This document shows, piece by piece, positions 38,900-48,924 of a stretch of 64,000 bases of DNA. Positions within the stretch are counted from its first letter, which is position 1. Each line of letters starts with the position of its first letter. Source of the stretch: Hyphomicrobiales bacterium. GTDB taxonomy: Bacteria; Pseudomonadota; Alphaproteobacteria; Rhizobiales; Rhizobiaceae. The notes below the pieces were generated by a model. That model was not told where the DNA came from. It made no database searches and saw only the letters and a list, made by a program, of their open reading frames with translations. The stretch lies in contig UCGV01000005.1 in assembly GCA_900471925.1 (NCBI GenBank), positions 248,001 to 312,000 on the forward strand, in the 5' to 3' direction. The translations under genes and the position numbers were made by a program.

Positions 38900-40173
38900 G
38901 ATGTCGCCCCTGCCTTGGCGGCCTTCTTCTGGAACAGATCGTGGAAGACGGGAAAGATCTCGTTCTTGCGGCAAACCTTGCGCATGGCGAGCGGTAGGGC
39001 CGCAGAGCGGATCTCGTTGTAAAGCATCCATAGCGGCGAGCGGGAAACGGAGGAATCGCCGCCCTCTTCGCCCACTTCGATATAGGCGAAATACTGGCAG
39101 ACCGGCAGGATGTCGTGCTGCAGCAACTGGCCGGTCAGTGCACCGTCGGAATAGGAATTGTCGCCATCCGAAGCCTGCGCCGCGTAGATATTCCACTCGG
39201 TCGGATCGAAACGCGCTGCCACGATCGAGCGCATGACGGCGAGTGCGCTCGAGACCAGCGTGCCGCCCGTTGCCGGGCTGTAGAAGAAGGTTTCCTCATC
39301 GACTTCCTCGGCCTTTTCCGTGTGCCGGATGAAGACGATCTCGACCTTCTCATAACGCTGCGAAAGGAAGAGATAGAGAAGCAGATAAAAGCGCTTGGCG
39401 AGATCCTTCATATGCTCGCTCATCGAGCCGGAGACGTCCATGAGGCAGAACATCACCGCCTTGACGACGGGCTTGGGCGTATTCTCGAAACGCCGGTAGC
39501 GGACGTCGAGCGGATCGATATAGGGGATGCGCTTGCTCTTCAGCGTCAGCACCTTCAGCTTTTCTTCGAGGGCCAGGCGCTCTTCCGCGTCCTCGCATTC
39601 GTCGATCTCTTTCTGCAGCGCCTCGATTTCCTCCCGCCTCGGCCGGTGAAGGGCGAGACGCCGCATCATGGCGAGGCGCGTCGTACGCCCGACGGCGATA
39701 TTGGAAGGGGAACCGGAGACGGAGAAACCGGCTCTGAGCGGCGTTACCTCTTCGGTCTCGCTCAGCCGGCGCTTGGCGAGATCGGGCAATTCCAGATCTT
39801 CGAGGAAGATGTTGAGGAATTCTTCTCGGGTGAGCACGAAGCGGAAACCGTCTTCGCCATCGCCCTCCCCGGCCTCTGACGAACGACCGCCGCCTGACGA
39901 CGGCGGACGTTTGATGTAATCGCCTTCGACGAATTTCTGATTGCCGGGAAAGATGCGATCCTGAATTCCACCGCCGCCACGATGTAGGCCCGGTTCGGTC
40001 ATGCCGCCGATCGGAAGAGTGACCTCACCGCCATCGAGCACATCGCGGATGGAGCGGTTTTGCAAAGATCGTCTTACCGCTTGTTCTACGGCGTCCTTGG
40101 CACGCCGTAGAAACCGTTGTCTGTTTTCCAAGCTCTTACCGCGCGGATTGAGCCGCCGGTCAATGATGTGCAT
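38896..40173 (-). CDS. yeaH: YeaH/YhbH family protein (DUF444), von Willebrand A-like
   Basis: A 425-residue protein: a basic N-terminus with the family start MHIIDRRLNPRGKSLENRQR, a Gly/Ser-rich linker (about 91-108), a charged helix likely to be coiled coil (180-212), then a von Willebrand A-like domain with the MIDAS motif DVSGSMS from D246. Partner of the PrkA kinase in enterobacterial yeaGH, which is induced under nutrient stress. It lies 37 bp after prkA and overlaps spoVR by 4 bp. Confidence 0.93.
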   Translation of the reverse strand: MHIIDRRLNPRGKSLENRQRFLRRAKDAVEQAVRRSLQNRSIRDVLDGGEVTLPIGGMTEPGLHRGGGGIQDRIFPGNQKFVEGDYIKRPPSSGGGRSSEAGEGDGEDGFRFVLTREEFLNIFLEDLELPDLAKRRLSETEEVTPLRAGFSVSGSPSNIAVGRTTRLAMMRRLALHRPRREEIEALQKEIDECEDAEERLALEEKLKVLTLKSKRIPYIDPLDVRYRRFENTPKPVVKAVMFCLMDVSGSMSEHMKDLAKRFYLLLYLFLSQRYEKVEIVFIRHTEKAEEVDEETFFYSPATGGTLVSSALAVMRSIVAARFDPTEWNIYAAQASDGDNSYSDGALTGQLLQHDILPVCQYFAYIEVGEEGGDSSVSRSPLWMLYNEIRSAALPLAMRKVCRKNEIFPVFHDLFQKKAAKAGATS

Positions 40174-40210
40174 GTTTGCTCCTACAAGGGTACTTGCTCG
40201 GACGGCCTAC

Positions 40211-42154
40211 CTAACTCGCCTGCTTGACGCGCATGTACCATTCCACCAGTCGGCGAACCTGCCGTTCGGTATAATCCCGCGCGATCATGCGCGAGACGAA
40301 CTCACTGTGTTTCTTCTCGGTCTCACTATCCTTCTTCGAGCCGAAGGAAATGACCGGAAGCAAATCCTCGACCTGCGAGAACATCCGCTTTTCGATGACC
40401 TCGCGGATCTTTTCATAACTCGTCCAGGAGGGGTTCTTGCCGCCATGGGCGGCCCGCGACCTGAGCGAGAACTTGACGATCTCGTTGCGGAAATCCTTGG
40501 GATTAGCGATTCCCGCAGGTTTTTCGATCTTCGTCAGCTCCTGGTTCAGAAGCTCGCGATCGAGCAACTGACCGGTATCCGGATCCTTGAAATCGGTATC
40601 CTCGATCCAGGCATCCGCATAATCGACATAACGGTCGAACAGGTTCTGACCGTAATCGGAATAGGATTCCAGATAGGCCTTCTGGATCTCGTTGCCGATA
40701 AATTCCGCATAACGCGGGGCCAATTCGGCCTTGATGAACTCCATGTAGCGCTTTTCCGTTTCCTCGGAAAACTGCTCACGGCGGATCGCCTGTTCCAGCA
40801 CATACATCAGATGGACGGGGTCGGCGCCGATATCCGTCGTGTCGTGGTTGAACGTTGACGCCAGCACTTTGAAGGCAAAACGTGTCGATATTCCGTCCAT
40901 GCCCTCATCGACACCGGCGGCATCGCGATATTCCTGCACGCTTCTGGCGCGCGGATCGGTTTCCTTCAGGCTTTCGCCGTCATAAGCGCGCATTTTCGAG
41001 AAGAGATTGGAATTCTCGTGTTTGCGAAGCCGCGACAGGACGGAGAAGCGGGCGAGCATTTCGAGCGTCGCCGGCGCGCAGGCCGCATCGGCCAGTTCCG
41101 AGCCCTCGATCAGCTTCTCGTAGATCTTCTGTTCTTCCATCACCCTCAGGCAATAGGGAACCTTGATCACGCAGATGCGGTCGATAAAGGCCTCGTTGTT
41201 CTTGTTGGCCTTGAAGCTCTGCCATTCCGCTTCGTTCGAATGCGCCAGGATGATGCCAGAGAAGGGGATCGCACCGATATTCTCGGTGCCCATATAGTTG
41301 CTTTCCTGCGTCGCCGTCAGCAGCGGATGCAGCATCTTGATCGGCGCCTTGAACATTTCGACGAATTCCAGCACGCCCTGGTTGGCGCGGTTGAGACCGC
41401 CGGAATAGCTGTAGGCATCAGGATCGTTCTGCGAATAATGTTCGAGCTTGCGGATATCGACCTTGCCGACCAGCGATGAGACGTCCTGGTTGTTCTCGTC
41501 ACCCGGCTCGGTCTTGGCGATCGCGATCTGGCGAAGCCGCGACGGCTGGATTTTCACGACGCGGAAGCGGGAAATATCGCCATCGAATTCGTCGAGGCGC
41601 TTGAGGCACCACGGGCTCATCAAGCCACTCAGACGACGGGTGGGAATGCCGTAGTCTTCGAGCAGCATCTGCCCCATGGTCAGCGGATCGAAAAGATTGA
41701 GGGGGCTTTCGAAGACCGGGCTCAGCTCGTCGCCAGCCTTCAGCACATAGATCGGATTGGCTTCCATAAGCTGCTTCAGGCGCTCGGCAAGCGACGACTT
41801 ACCGCCACCGACCGGGCCGAGCAGATAGAGGATCTGTTTGCGCTCTTCGAGGCCCTGGGCGGCATGCCGGAAAAAGGACACGATCCGCTCGATCGTCTCT
41901 TCCATGCCGAAGAAGCCTGCAAAAGCCGGATAGGTTCGGATGGTCCTGTTCATGAAGACCCGCCCGAGCCGTGCATCCTTGGCTGTATCGATGATCTCGG
42001 GTTCGCCGATTGCCGCGAGCAAGCGCTCGGTTGCATTGGCATAGGCCATCGGATCTTGCTTGCATAATGCCAGATAGTCCGCGATAGACATGTCCGTCTC
42101 GCGGCGAGACTCATAGTTACGCGTGAACGCATCGAATAGGGAGTTTGTCAGCAT
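40211..42154 (-). CDS. prkA: PrkA-family serine protein kinase (YeaG)
   Basis: A 647-residue PrkA protein with an N-terminal AAA-type ATPase domain (Walker A GPVGGGKSS at 113-121; ILAHSNEAEWQSF sensor region) and the C-terminal PrkA kinase-like region (YSDYGQNLFDRYVDYADAWI). The MADS-box-like start MSIADYLALCKQDPMAYANA split around 22-41 is typical. GGAGGG precedes the ATG. In E. coli YeaG works in long-term nitrogen starvation with YeaH; some PrkA proteins act as ATP-dependent proteases rather than kinases. First gene of the cluster. Confidence 0.94.
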   Translation of the reverse strand: MLTNSLFDAFTRNYESRRETDMSIADYLALCKQDPMAYANATERLLAAIGEPEIIDTAKDARLGRVFMNRTIRTYPAFAGFFGMEETIERIVSFFRHAAQGLEERKQILYLLGPVGGGKSSLAERLKQLMEANPIYVLKAGDELSPVFESPLNLFDPLTMGQMLLEDYGIPTRRLSGLMSPWCLKRLDEFDGDISRFRVVKIQPSRLRQIAIAKTEPGDENNQDVSSLVGKVDIRKLEHYSQNDPDAYSYSGGLNRANQGVLEFVEMFKAPIKMLHPLLTATQESNYMGTENIGAIPFSGIILAHSNEAEWQSFKANKNNEAFIDRICVIKVPYCLRVMEEQKIYEKLIEGSELADAACAPATLEMLARFSVLSRLRKHENSNLFSKMRAYDGESLKETDPRARSVQEYRDAAGVDEGMDGISTRFAFKVLASTFNHDTTDIGADPVHLMYVLEQAIRREQFSEETEKRYMEFIKAELAPRYAEFIGNEIQKAYLESYSDYGQNLFDRYVDYADAWIEDTDFKDPDTGQLLDRELLNQELTKIEKPAGIANPKDFRNEIVKFSLRSRAAHGGKNPSWTSYEKIREVIEKRMFSQVEDLLPVISFGSKKDSETEKKHSEFVSRMIARDYTERQVRRLVEWYMRVKQAS

Positions 42155-42537
42155 AGGCCCTCCTATAAAGGTCTGCCTCGGCGCTTTTCGCCTTCGCTAA
42201 GTAAGATGGTGCGCCAATGCTGAGAAAGATCAAGGGCTGTGTAGACGGAATTAAGTCATGGCTGGCATTCCTGCATCGCTACACAAAAAAGTGCGAGTCA
42301 GCCCCCAAATTGATTTCGGAAAATTTACCGCCTCTATGGCTTTGCAAGGCCGCCGGTAGTATTATTCGCGCGCGGTTTTATAGAGAATTCGCTGCTTTCA
42401 TCCCCATGACGCAAACATGTGCAGCCACTGAATAAGCACAATCTGATTCGCGACCAGCGACAAATTCTGCTGTCGCAATCCAGCCGCGCGCCGCCTAAGG
42501 CACCTATCTGAGATCGGATAATTGCGACAAACGCAAC
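42155..42537. other. 383-bp intergenic region upstream of prkA
   Basis: No convincing gene. The side near prkA holds its ribosome site and, on the minus strand, a loose heat-shock-like pair (CTTGAT, 17 bases, CACCATCTTA) that I do not trust. The middle is AT-rich. A 72-codon plus-strand frame (42217-42435) has no family features. A short dyad surrounds TTGCGACAAACGCAA at 42522-42536 (TTGCG/CGCAA), just after the stop of the flavoprotein gene. Confidence 0.5.
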
Positions 42538-43914
42538 CTATGCGCTCTGTGGTCGAGCCTCCCTGGACATGACTATCTCTACCGCGACCTGTTCGGCTTG
42601 TGTCCTGATATCGGGAACGGCGGTAATTTCCCAGAACTGACCGGCGGTCAGCGCGCCGACGGCATAGAGGTTCGATTGCACCACACCCTGCCTATTCAAA
42701 GCCCGCGAATTCGGATCGACCGCAATTCCAAGGCCAAGAGTATCTGCGACAACGAAGCCTTGCCGGCGCATCTCCTGCAGTAACGGTGAATGCGCCAGAC
42801 CCGCACGCTCCATGCCAGTGCAATTGACGATCCAGTCAACCGATAGGGCACGGATCTTTTGGCTTCCTCGCTTGCGATACTCGATGTCTATCCCGTCACC
42901 GGTATCGGTGAGCGTCTGAAGATAGCCCGCATGAAATTCGATGACGCCACGCTCCCTCAGATGCTGGAACTGGTCATAGATGTCCGGCGCCACGCGATGG
43001 CGATGGATATTCCACCATGGCAGGGCATGCCGCAGAAACCGTGATCGCTCCGCCGGAGCAAGCCCCTGCCATATTTCCTGCGTCCGCGTCCGCAACCCGT
43101 CCATGACACTGCGCCAGGCAGTTCCAGATCTCACCTGCCGGCGGATGTTTCGCAGGATTTGGCTGAGTGTCGCCGCCTGCGGATCGATGTCGACGCTTGC
43201 AGGCGGTTTCGGATCGCGTGTGTGCCCATGCGGCGCGAGCCCGCGTCGCGAGAGAACATCGATATGACCCCGATGCCCGTGCGAGCGGAGCCCAAGAACC
43301 TGATCGATCATGGTCAGGCCAGAGCCCAGGATACAGACCCGATCCTCGGGACCGACACGTGTGAGCCAGGAGAGGCGCCAGGGATTGTCGATCACGTGCG
43401 AACGCGCACCGGCGCCGAGCCCTCCAATATCGACTGGCAGTTTCGCATTGCCCAGTCCGAGACAGAGAACGACCTGGCGACCGGCGATTTCGCCGCCATG
43501 CTCCAGCAGGAAGCCAAGTGCGCCCGGATAGCGCTCGACACAGCCCGTAGCCTTGGACTTGATGAAGTCGACACGGCAGCGCCCCGCCCGATTCCGCAAA
43601 AGGTCCGCAAGCGTGTCCCTGACATAAAGACCGTAGTCGCTTCGCGAGGCGAAATCGGCATCCCGCGACGGCCGGTCCTTACGATCGAGCCATTCCACGA
43701 AATCCGCGGGCTTATCGGTGAAGAGACTCATGCGGGCTGCCGGAACGTTCAGCCGATGCAGATGCATCTCGGTGCGATAGGCTGTGCCTCTGCCGAAGCC
43801 CGGATCGTCACCAATGACGGCAATGGACGCCGTCGGAGGTAGCTTCCGTACAAGATTGCAGGCGACCGCGATCGCTGAGAAACCGGAACCGACGACGACA
43901 ACATCATAAATCAA
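42538..43914 (-). CDS. FAD/NAD(P)-binding protein, YdhS-like
   Basis: A 458-residue flavoprotein with the dinucleotide fold at the very N-terminus (VVVVGSGFSAIAVACNL), GFGRGTAYRTEMHLHRLNVPAARMS split around 40-62 as typical of the NAD_binding_9/YdhS group, a second Rossmann signature near 193 (VCILGSGLTMIDQVLGL) and a C-terminal VNCTGMERAG and LYAVGALTAGQFWEITAVPDIR segment. Reactions of this family are poorly known; some members accompany siderophore or hydroxylamine-type chemistry. It has no operon partner: prkA is 383 bp downstream and dctD lies upstream on the same strand, 126 bp away. Confidence 0.8.
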   Translation of the reverse strand: MIYDVVVVGSGFSAIAVACNLVRKLPPTASIAVIGDDPGFGRGTAYRTEMHLHRLNVPAARMSLFTDKPADFVEWLDRKDRPSRDADFASRSDYGLYVRDTLADLLRNRAGRCRVDFIKSKATGCVERYPGALGFLLEHGGEIAGRQVVLCLGLGNAKLPVDIGGLGAGARSHVIDNPWRLSWLTRVGPEDRVCILGSGLTMIDQVLGLRSHGHRGHIDVLSRRGLAPHGHTRDPKPPASVDIDPQAATLSQILRNIRRQVRSGTAWRSVMDGLRTRTQEIWQGLAPAERSRFLRHALPWWNIHRHRVAPDIYDQFQHLRERGVIEFHAGYLQTLTDTGDGIDIEYRKRGSQKIRALSVDWIVNCTGMERAGLAHSPLLQEMRRQGFVVADTLGLGIAVDPNSRALNRQGVVQSNLYAVGALTAGQFWEITAVPDIRTQAEQVAVEIVMSREARPQSA

Positions 43915-44040
43915 ACGTTCGTTCCATGATTGGCTGCATGAGGTACTATGGATCTAGAGTAGGCTCGCGGCTTGTCATCGTCAAAACCACTCAAAAGAGG
44001 TGTTTATCCGAATCCGTGTTTCGCCCGGCAATCGACAGAC

Positions 44041-45408
44041 CTAGTTCTCAGCCTTCGAAGAGCTGAAAGCAGCGCGCTCTATACCGTGGCGTTGTAGCTT
44101 GTCGTAAAAGGTCTTGCGCGGAATACCCAAGGTCTCGATCGTTCGGCGCACGTCGCCATCGTTGCGGGTCAGCGTCTCGCGAATGATATCGGCCTCATAG
44201 CGGTCGATCCGTGCCGGCAGCGGCAGGGGAGCCTCGCTATCCCCCATCGCGTCTTGGCCAGGCTCGACCAATGCGGCCTCAAGGCCCAACACGAAACGTT
44301 CTGCGAAATGCGAAAGTTCGCGCACATTGCCCGGCCAATCGTGGCTTTTCAGATAGCGATGCAGCTCGGTCGAAGGCTCGGGAGCTGAGCGCTTGAAACG
44401 ATTGGCGGCGCGTTCCGTGAAGTGGGAAAAGAGAAGCGGGATATCATCACGCCGGTCGCGCAGCGGCGGGATGCTGATCGTCACCACATTGAGGCGGTAA
44501 TAAAGATCCTCGCGGAAATCGCCTCGCTCGCGCGGATTGGCAAGATCGATCTTGGCAGCGGCAACAACGCGCAGATCGACGGGCCGCACCTCATTGGTGC
44601 CGAGCGGCATGACTTCCCGCATTTCCAGGACGCGCAGCATCTGCACCTGTGCGGAGGCCGGCATGCTTTCGATCTCGTCGAGGAAGAGCGTACCGCCGCT
44701 CGAATGCTCGATACGGCCGACGCGTTTCTTCTGGGCACCGGTGAACGCGCCGGCCTCGTGGCCGAAAAGCTCGCTTTCGATCACCGTTTCCGGTAGGGCG
44801 CCGCAGTTCAGCGCCACGAAATTACCCTTCGAGCGACGGCTCCAGCGATGCAACAGGCTCGCCACCACTTCCTTGCCGCTGCCGGTTTCACCCGTCACCA
44901 GTACATCGACATCCGTATCAGCGATCTGCCGCAGCGTCCGCCGCAGGCGCTCCATGGCCGGCGTCTGACCGATCAATGGAAGGTCACCTTGCGCCTGCTC
45001 GGCAGCCTCGCGCAGCACGCGATTGTCGAGCACAAGGCGGCGCTTCTCCGCGGCACGATGTACGCTTTGCACCAGCCTCTCGGCGGCGAAAGGCTTGGTG
45101 ATGAAATCGTAGACCCCGTCCTGGATCGCCTTGACGGCCATCGGAATATCACCATGGCCGGTGATCAGGATTACCGGCAGATCTTCGTCCAGCCGGCGGA
45201 TGCGATCGAAGAGCTGCAGCCCGTCGATATGCGGCATGCGGATATCGGAGACCACGACACCGGAAAACTCCGCGCTCAACACCTTCAATGCGTCACTCGC
45301 AGCGGAAAAGGTCGAGACGGAAAAGCCGGCCAGTTCGAGCGTCTGCTTCGTTGCCTTCCGCAGATCCTTGTCGTCATCGATCAGCAAGACCGGGATCATG
45401 TCACTCAT
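44041..45408 (-). CDS. dctD: C4-dicarboxylate transport response regulator DctD, sigma-54 activator
   Basis: A 455-residue NtrC-type regulator. Receiver domain 1-120 with phospho-acceptor D55 ([10 protein letters not shown]); AAA+ domain from about 145 with Walker A GETGSGKE at 173-180, the sigma-54-contacting GAFTGA loop at 220-225 and Walker B TLFLDEI; C-terminal Fis-type helix-turn-helix ([23 protein letters not shown]). Its ATG overlaps the dctB stop by 4 bp. With DctB it activates dctA in response to succinate, malate or fumarate. The sigma-54 promoter and the two dyads at 47276-47327 are its expected targets. Confidence 0.95.
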   Translation of the reverse strand: MSDMIPVLLIDDDKDLRKATKQTLELAGFSVSTFSAASDALKVLSAEFSGVVVSDIRMPHIDGLQLFDRIRRLDEDLPVILITGHGDIPMAVKAIQDGVYDFITKPFAAERLVQSVHRAAEKRRLVLDNRVLREAAEQAQGDLPLIGQTPAMERLRRTLRQIADTDVDVLVTGETGSGKEVVASLLHRWSRRSKGNFVALNCGALPETVIESELFGHEAGAFTGAQKKRVGRIEHSSGGTLFLDEIESMPASAQVQMLRVLEMREVMPLGTNEVRPVDLRVVAAAKIDLANPRERGDFREDLYYRLNVVTISIPPLRDRRDDIPLLFSHFTERAANRFKRSAPEPSTELHRYLKSHDWPGNVRELSHFAERFVLGLEAALVEPGQDAMGDSEAPLPLPARIDRYEADIIRETLTRNDGDVRRTIETLGIPRKTFYDKLQRHGIERAAFSSSKAEN

Positions 45409-47267
45409 GCCTGTACTCTCTGCAGATGGATGGTAAAGCGCGTGCCGCTCCCATTGCTTTCAACCTCGATACGGCCGCCATAGTCGGAAACGATATCCTT
45501 GGAGATGACGAGCCCGAGACCGAGACCTTTTTCCTTCGAGGTATTGAAGGGCGAAAAGAGCGAACCGAGAATAGACTGCGATATGCCGGGGCCGTTATCG
45601 GCAACGGTCACGGCGATCTCGCCCCCTTCCTCCTCGCAGAAGATTTCCACCTTGGCGCCTTCCCTGCCATCAAGTGCTTCCAGTGCATTCTGGAAGAGGT
45701 TGATCAGCACTTGCTCCAGACGGATGCGGTTGCCGCTCACCTTCAGTTCGGCCGATGGCAGCCTGATATCGAGCGCATCCAGCCGGCCAGCAAAACGGCT
45801 GCGCAGCAGGACGACCGCGCCTTCGATGACAGCGCGCAGTTCCACCGGCTCCGCCGCGGTACGCCCCTTACGGGCGAAGGCCTTGAGCTCTTCCGTGATC
45901 GTGCCGATGCGTTCCGTCAAGCCGGCAATCGCATCGAGATTGTCGTCTGCCGATTGCGGCTGCTGGCGCTTCAGGAAGGTGCGGGCATTGTCGGCATAGG
46001 CCCTGATGGTTGCGACCGGCTGATTGATCTCGTGCGCCACGCCGGCGGCCACCTGCCCGAGGATTGCGAGGCGGTTTGCCTGGACGAGCTCCTGCTGCAC
46101 CACCTGCAGCCTCGCTTCGGTCGTTCGGTGATCCGAGATCTCCGCCTGTAACCTGTCGCGGGCGCGGCTCAGATCCTCCGTGCGTTCCAGCACCCGCCGC
46201 TCAAGCTCCTCGCGCGCGGCGCGCTCGGTGGCGATGCGCATGGTGGCGATCTGGCGACGGCGTAGCAGAAAGGTCGTGATCGCCAGCACCGGAACGAGGG
46301 CCGCCAATGCCAGCAGCCGCCATTCGCGCACCGAGGAGGCGATCGCCGCTTCGGTCGGCACGAGATATTCGAGCTGCCATGACGTCGACGGCACCTCCGT
46401 TCGCAATCGCAGGAATTCGCCGTCTCCGCCACCTGGCATGACGGCATGGACAATCGCGGCACCGGGCCTCAGCGCCTGACGCTCATCGATCGGCAAAGGC
46501 AGGAGTGGCGCCTCGCCGAATTGAAGGCTGTTCCTGATCGCCGCAAGGTTTTCCTGCGGTAACGGCTTCGCCGTCATGAACCGCCAGGATGGCAGGCTGG
46601 TGATCAAGACGACACCGTGCTCATCGGTCACGTAGGCCGGACGGGCAGCGTCTCGCCAGTCGGCTTCGAGCTGGTCGAATTCCATTTTTACGACGACGAC
46701 GCCCAGCGGGGTTGCCGCATCTCCAACCCGCCGGGAAATGTAGAGGCCAGGCCGGTTCGAGACATTGCCGAGGGCGAAATGTTCTGCTGTTCCCGTTTCC
46801 ATCGCGCGGCGGAAATAATCGCGGAAGGAATAGTCATTGCCGACAAAACTCAAGGGTTCCTGCCAGTTGCTCGAGGCGATGGCGATGCCGTTCCTGCCGG
46901 TTACATAGAGAACCGAGGCGCGGGTGCCGGCAACGAGGCTCTGCAGTTTGCGGTCGAGCCCCATGACCGCCTCGCCCTGCCCTAACGCCAGAGCATCATG
47001 CACCTGCTGGTCATCGGCAAGCAGCAGCGGCAGGGCCCGAGGGCCTTCGAGCACGGCCCGCAGGAGCGCCACCTTGAGATTGGCATCGGTCTGTCCCTGC
47101 GCCTCCAGCGCCGCAATTGCCTGCAGCCGGCCATAGATGCCGGCGCCATAAAGCGCCGTACCGATAAGAAGCGCAGCCAACGCGGCGAAGACCAGCCAGA
47201 CGTTGCGGGAACGCCTGCTCAGTTGTTCGGGCGTCAGGAAATAGTCTGATGCGGTCCTCTGGAGCAT
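45405..47267 (-). CDS. dctB: C4-dicarboxylate sensor histidine kinase DctB
   Basis: A 620-residue membrane kinase: TM1 at about 22-44 ([19 protein letters not shown]), a large periplasmic double-PAS sensor region with the ligand-pocket segment [19 protein letters not shown]2 near 300-320, a coiled-coil linker, H-box [19 protein letters not shown], and ATPase motifs N, G1 (VADNGPGIS) and G2 (GLGLGLVIS). The start at 47267 gives the length of known rhizobial DctB; an ATG five codons upstream (47282) is possible but lies inside a DctD-type dyad, and neither has a good ribosome site. Confidence 0.93.
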   Translation of the reverse strand: MLQRTASDYFLTPEQLSRRSRNVWLVFAALAALLIGTALYGAGIYGRLQAIAALEAQGQTDANLKVALLRAVLEGPRALPLLLADDQQVHDALALGQGEAVMGLDRKLQSLVAGTRASVLYVTGRNGIAIASSNWQEPLSFVGNDYSFRDYFRRAMETGTAEHFALGNVSNRPGLYISRRVGDAATPLGVVVVKMEFDQLEADWRDAARPAYVTDEHGVVLITSLPSWRFMTAKPLPQENLAAIRNSLQFGEAPLLPLPIDERQALRPGAAIVHAVMPGGGDGEFLRLRTEVPSTSWQLEYLVPTEAAIASSVREWRLLALAALVPVLAITTFLLRRRQIATMRIATERAAREELERRVLERTEDLSRARDRLQAEISDHRTTEARLQVVQQELVQANRLAILGQVAAGVAHEINQPVATIRAYADNARTFLKRQQPQSADDNLDAIAGLTERIGTITEELKAFARKGRTAAEPVELRAVIEGAVVLLRSRFAGRLDALDIRLPSAELKVSGNRIRLEQVLINLFQNALEALDGREGAKVEIFCEEEGGEIAVTVADNGPGISQSILGSLFSPFNTSKEKGLGLGLVISKDIVSDYGGRIEVESNGSGTRFTIHLQRVQA

Positions 47268-47275
47268 GAGGATAT

Positions 47276-47293
47276 CGTGCATTTTTTCGCACG
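47276..47293. promoter_or_regulatory. DctD-type upstream activator site, distal
   Basis: CGTGC and GCACG form a dyad with an eight-base centre. It resembles the second site, and together they match the paired DctD sites known upstream of rhizobial dctA. It lies at the start region of dctB. Confidence 0.6.
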
Positions 47294-47307
47294 GGCCGCA
47301 AATCAAT

Positions 47308-47327
47308 TTGTGTGAAATTCCGCACAA
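47308..47327. promoter_or_regulatory. DctD-type upstream activator site, proximal
   Basis: TTGTGTG-AAATTC-CGCACAA is a dyad with six of seven pairs, about 80 bp upstream of the sigma-54 promoter, a normal enhancer distance for DctD. Confidence 0.7.
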
Positions 47328-47386
47328 CTTCAACGAAGTCGCTCGCCGCTCCAAACGATATCAATTACTTAGAAACGAGACAAAAC

Positions 47387-47402
47387 TGGCACGCCCATTG
47401 CA
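47387..47402 (+). promoter_or_regulatory. Sigma-54 promoter of dctA
   Basis: TGGCACGCCCATTGCA matches the -24/-12 consensus (TGGCAC, five bases, TTGCA) with GG and GC exactly ten bases apart, 85 bases before the dctA ATG and downstream of the DctD-type sites. Confidence 0.9.
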
Positions 47403-47487
47403 AATCACACTCTCATCAGTCGGGAGGCTGTTTGACCATCATGACTTGCCCGTCGCCGCGCTGGCGTCCGGCACAGTGGAGGACACA

Positions 47488-48822
47488 ATGGATATTGCAA
47501 TGAACGCCGCCGCGGACCGCGGCAAAACTCCCCTTTACCGGCACCTCTATGTGCAGGTTCTCGTAGCCATCGCCGCTGGCATTTTGCTCGGCCATTTCTA
47601 TCCCTCACTCGGCGCCTCGCTGCAGCCGCTTGGCGATGCCTTCATCAAGCTCGTCCGCATGGTGATCGCGCCCGTCATCTTCCTGACGGTCACGACCGGC
47701 ATTGCCGGCATGGCCGACCTGAAGAAATTCGGGCGCGTGGTCGGCAAGGCGCTCGGCTACTTCCTCGTTTTCTCGACGCTGGCGCTCCTCGTCGGTCTCA
47801 TCGTCTCGAATGTGCTGCAGCCCGGCGCCGGCATGCATATCGATCCGGCAACGCTCGATACCAAGGCCGTCAATAATTATGCCGCCCAGGCCCATGACGC
47901 GACCGTCGTCGGCTTCCTGATGAACATCATCCCGGATACGATCGTCGGCGCCTTCGCCAAGGGCGACATCCTGCAGGTTCTGTTCTTCTCCGTCGTCTTC
48001 GGCATTGCGCTCGGTTCCGTCGGCGAACGCGGCAAGCCGGTTCTCGACTTCCTGCAGGTTCTGACGACCCCGGTCTTCCGTCTCGTCTCGATCCTGATGA
48101 AATTCGCCCCGATCGGCGCCTTCGGCGCCATGGCCTTCACCATCGGCAAATATGGCATCGGCGCAATCGCCAACCTCGCCTTCCTGATCGGCACCTTCTA
48201 TCTGACATCACTGCTCTTCGTCCTTGTCGTGCTCGGCGCGGTCGCGCGCTACAACGGCTTCTCCATCCTGGCGCTGATCCGCTACATCAAGGAAGAGCTG
48301 TTGCTGGTGCTCGGCACCTCGTCGTCGGAAGCTGCCCTGCCCGGCCTGATGAACAAGATGGAACGCGCCGGCTGCAAGCGGTCGGTCGTCGGCCTCGTCA
48401 TTCCGACCGGCTATTCCTTCAATCTCGACGGCACCAATATCTATATGACGCTGGCAGCGCTCTTCATCGCCCAGGCAACCGATACGCATCTGAGCTTTGG
48501 TGACCAGATTCTGCTCCTGCTCGTTGCGATGCTGAGCTCCAAGGGTGCCGCCGGCATTACCGGCGCCGGCTTCATCACGCTTGCCGCCACACTCTCGGTC
48601 GTTCCCTCAGTTCCGATCGCCGGCATGGCGCTCATCCTCGGCATCGACCGTTTCATGTCTGAATGCCGCGCGCTGACGAACCTCGTCGGCAATGCTGTTG
48701 CCACCATCGTCGTCGCGCGCTGGGAAAACGAGCTCGACCAGACGCGCTTTACGGCGGCAATGGCAGGCAATCTGCGCGAAGATAGCGACCTGCTTGCCCC
48801 GGTAGCAGCGCCCGCCGAGTAG
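47488..48822 (+). CDS. dctA: C4-dicarboxylate transporter DctA
   Basis: A 444-residue symporter of the glutamate-transporter fold, the length of rhizobial DctA. Landmarks are [20 protein letters not shown], the Ser-rich re-entrant loop [17 protein letters not shown], the [10 protein letters not shown] cation-site segment, and [15 protein letters not shown] near the C-terminus. GGAGG stands before the ATG at 47488; the frame upstream of it runs through the promoter. It imports succinate, malate and fumarate with protons or sodium and is required for symbiotic nitrogen fixation in rhizobia. Confidence 0.96.
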   Translation: MDIAMNAAADRGKTPLYRHLYVQVLVAIAAGILLGHFYPSLGASLQPLGDAFIKLVRMVIAPVIFLTVTTGIAGMADLKKFGRVVGKALGYFLVFSTLALLVGLIVSNVLQPGAGMHIDPATLDTKAVNNYAAQAHDATVVGFLMNIIPDTIVGAFAKGDILQVLFFSVVFGIALGSVGERGKPVLDFLQVLTTPVFRLVSILMKFAPIGAFGAMAFTIGKYGIGAIANLAFLIGTFYLTSLLFVLVVLGAVARYNGFSILALIRYIKEELLLVLGTSSSEAALPGLMNKMERAGCKRSVVGLVIPTGYSFNLDGTNIYMTLAALFIAQATDTHLSFGDQILLLLVAMLSSKGAAGITGAGFITLAATLSVVPSVPIAGMALILGIDRFMSECRALTNLVGNAVATIVVARWENELDQTRFTAAMAGNLREDSDLLAPVAAPAE

Positions 48823-48840
48823 GCAGCAAGACAAAACAAA

Positions 48841-48873
48841 TCCGCCGCCAGTCAGACGATTGGCGGCGGATTT
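48841..48873. terminator. Terminator after dctA, possibly bidirectional
   Basis: TCCGCCGCCA and TGGCGGCGGA form a perfect ten-pair stem with a ten-base loop, flanked by AAA before and TTT after. It separates dctA from the convergent sugar ABC operon and could stop transcripts from both sides. Confidence 0.75.
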
Positions 48874-48924
48874 CATTTGAGATGGATGCGGAGGTCTGAG
48901 AAGCCGGCCAGCTATCTCTTCGAC

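Noticed and set aside
42200..42240. Heat-shock-type promoter for prkA (CTTGAT, 17 bases, CACCATCTTA on the minus strand)
   Set aside because: Only a loose match; such pairs arise often by chance.
42217..42435. 72-codon plus-strand frame in the prkA upstream gap
   Set aside because: No ribosome site, no membrane or family features, mixed composition.
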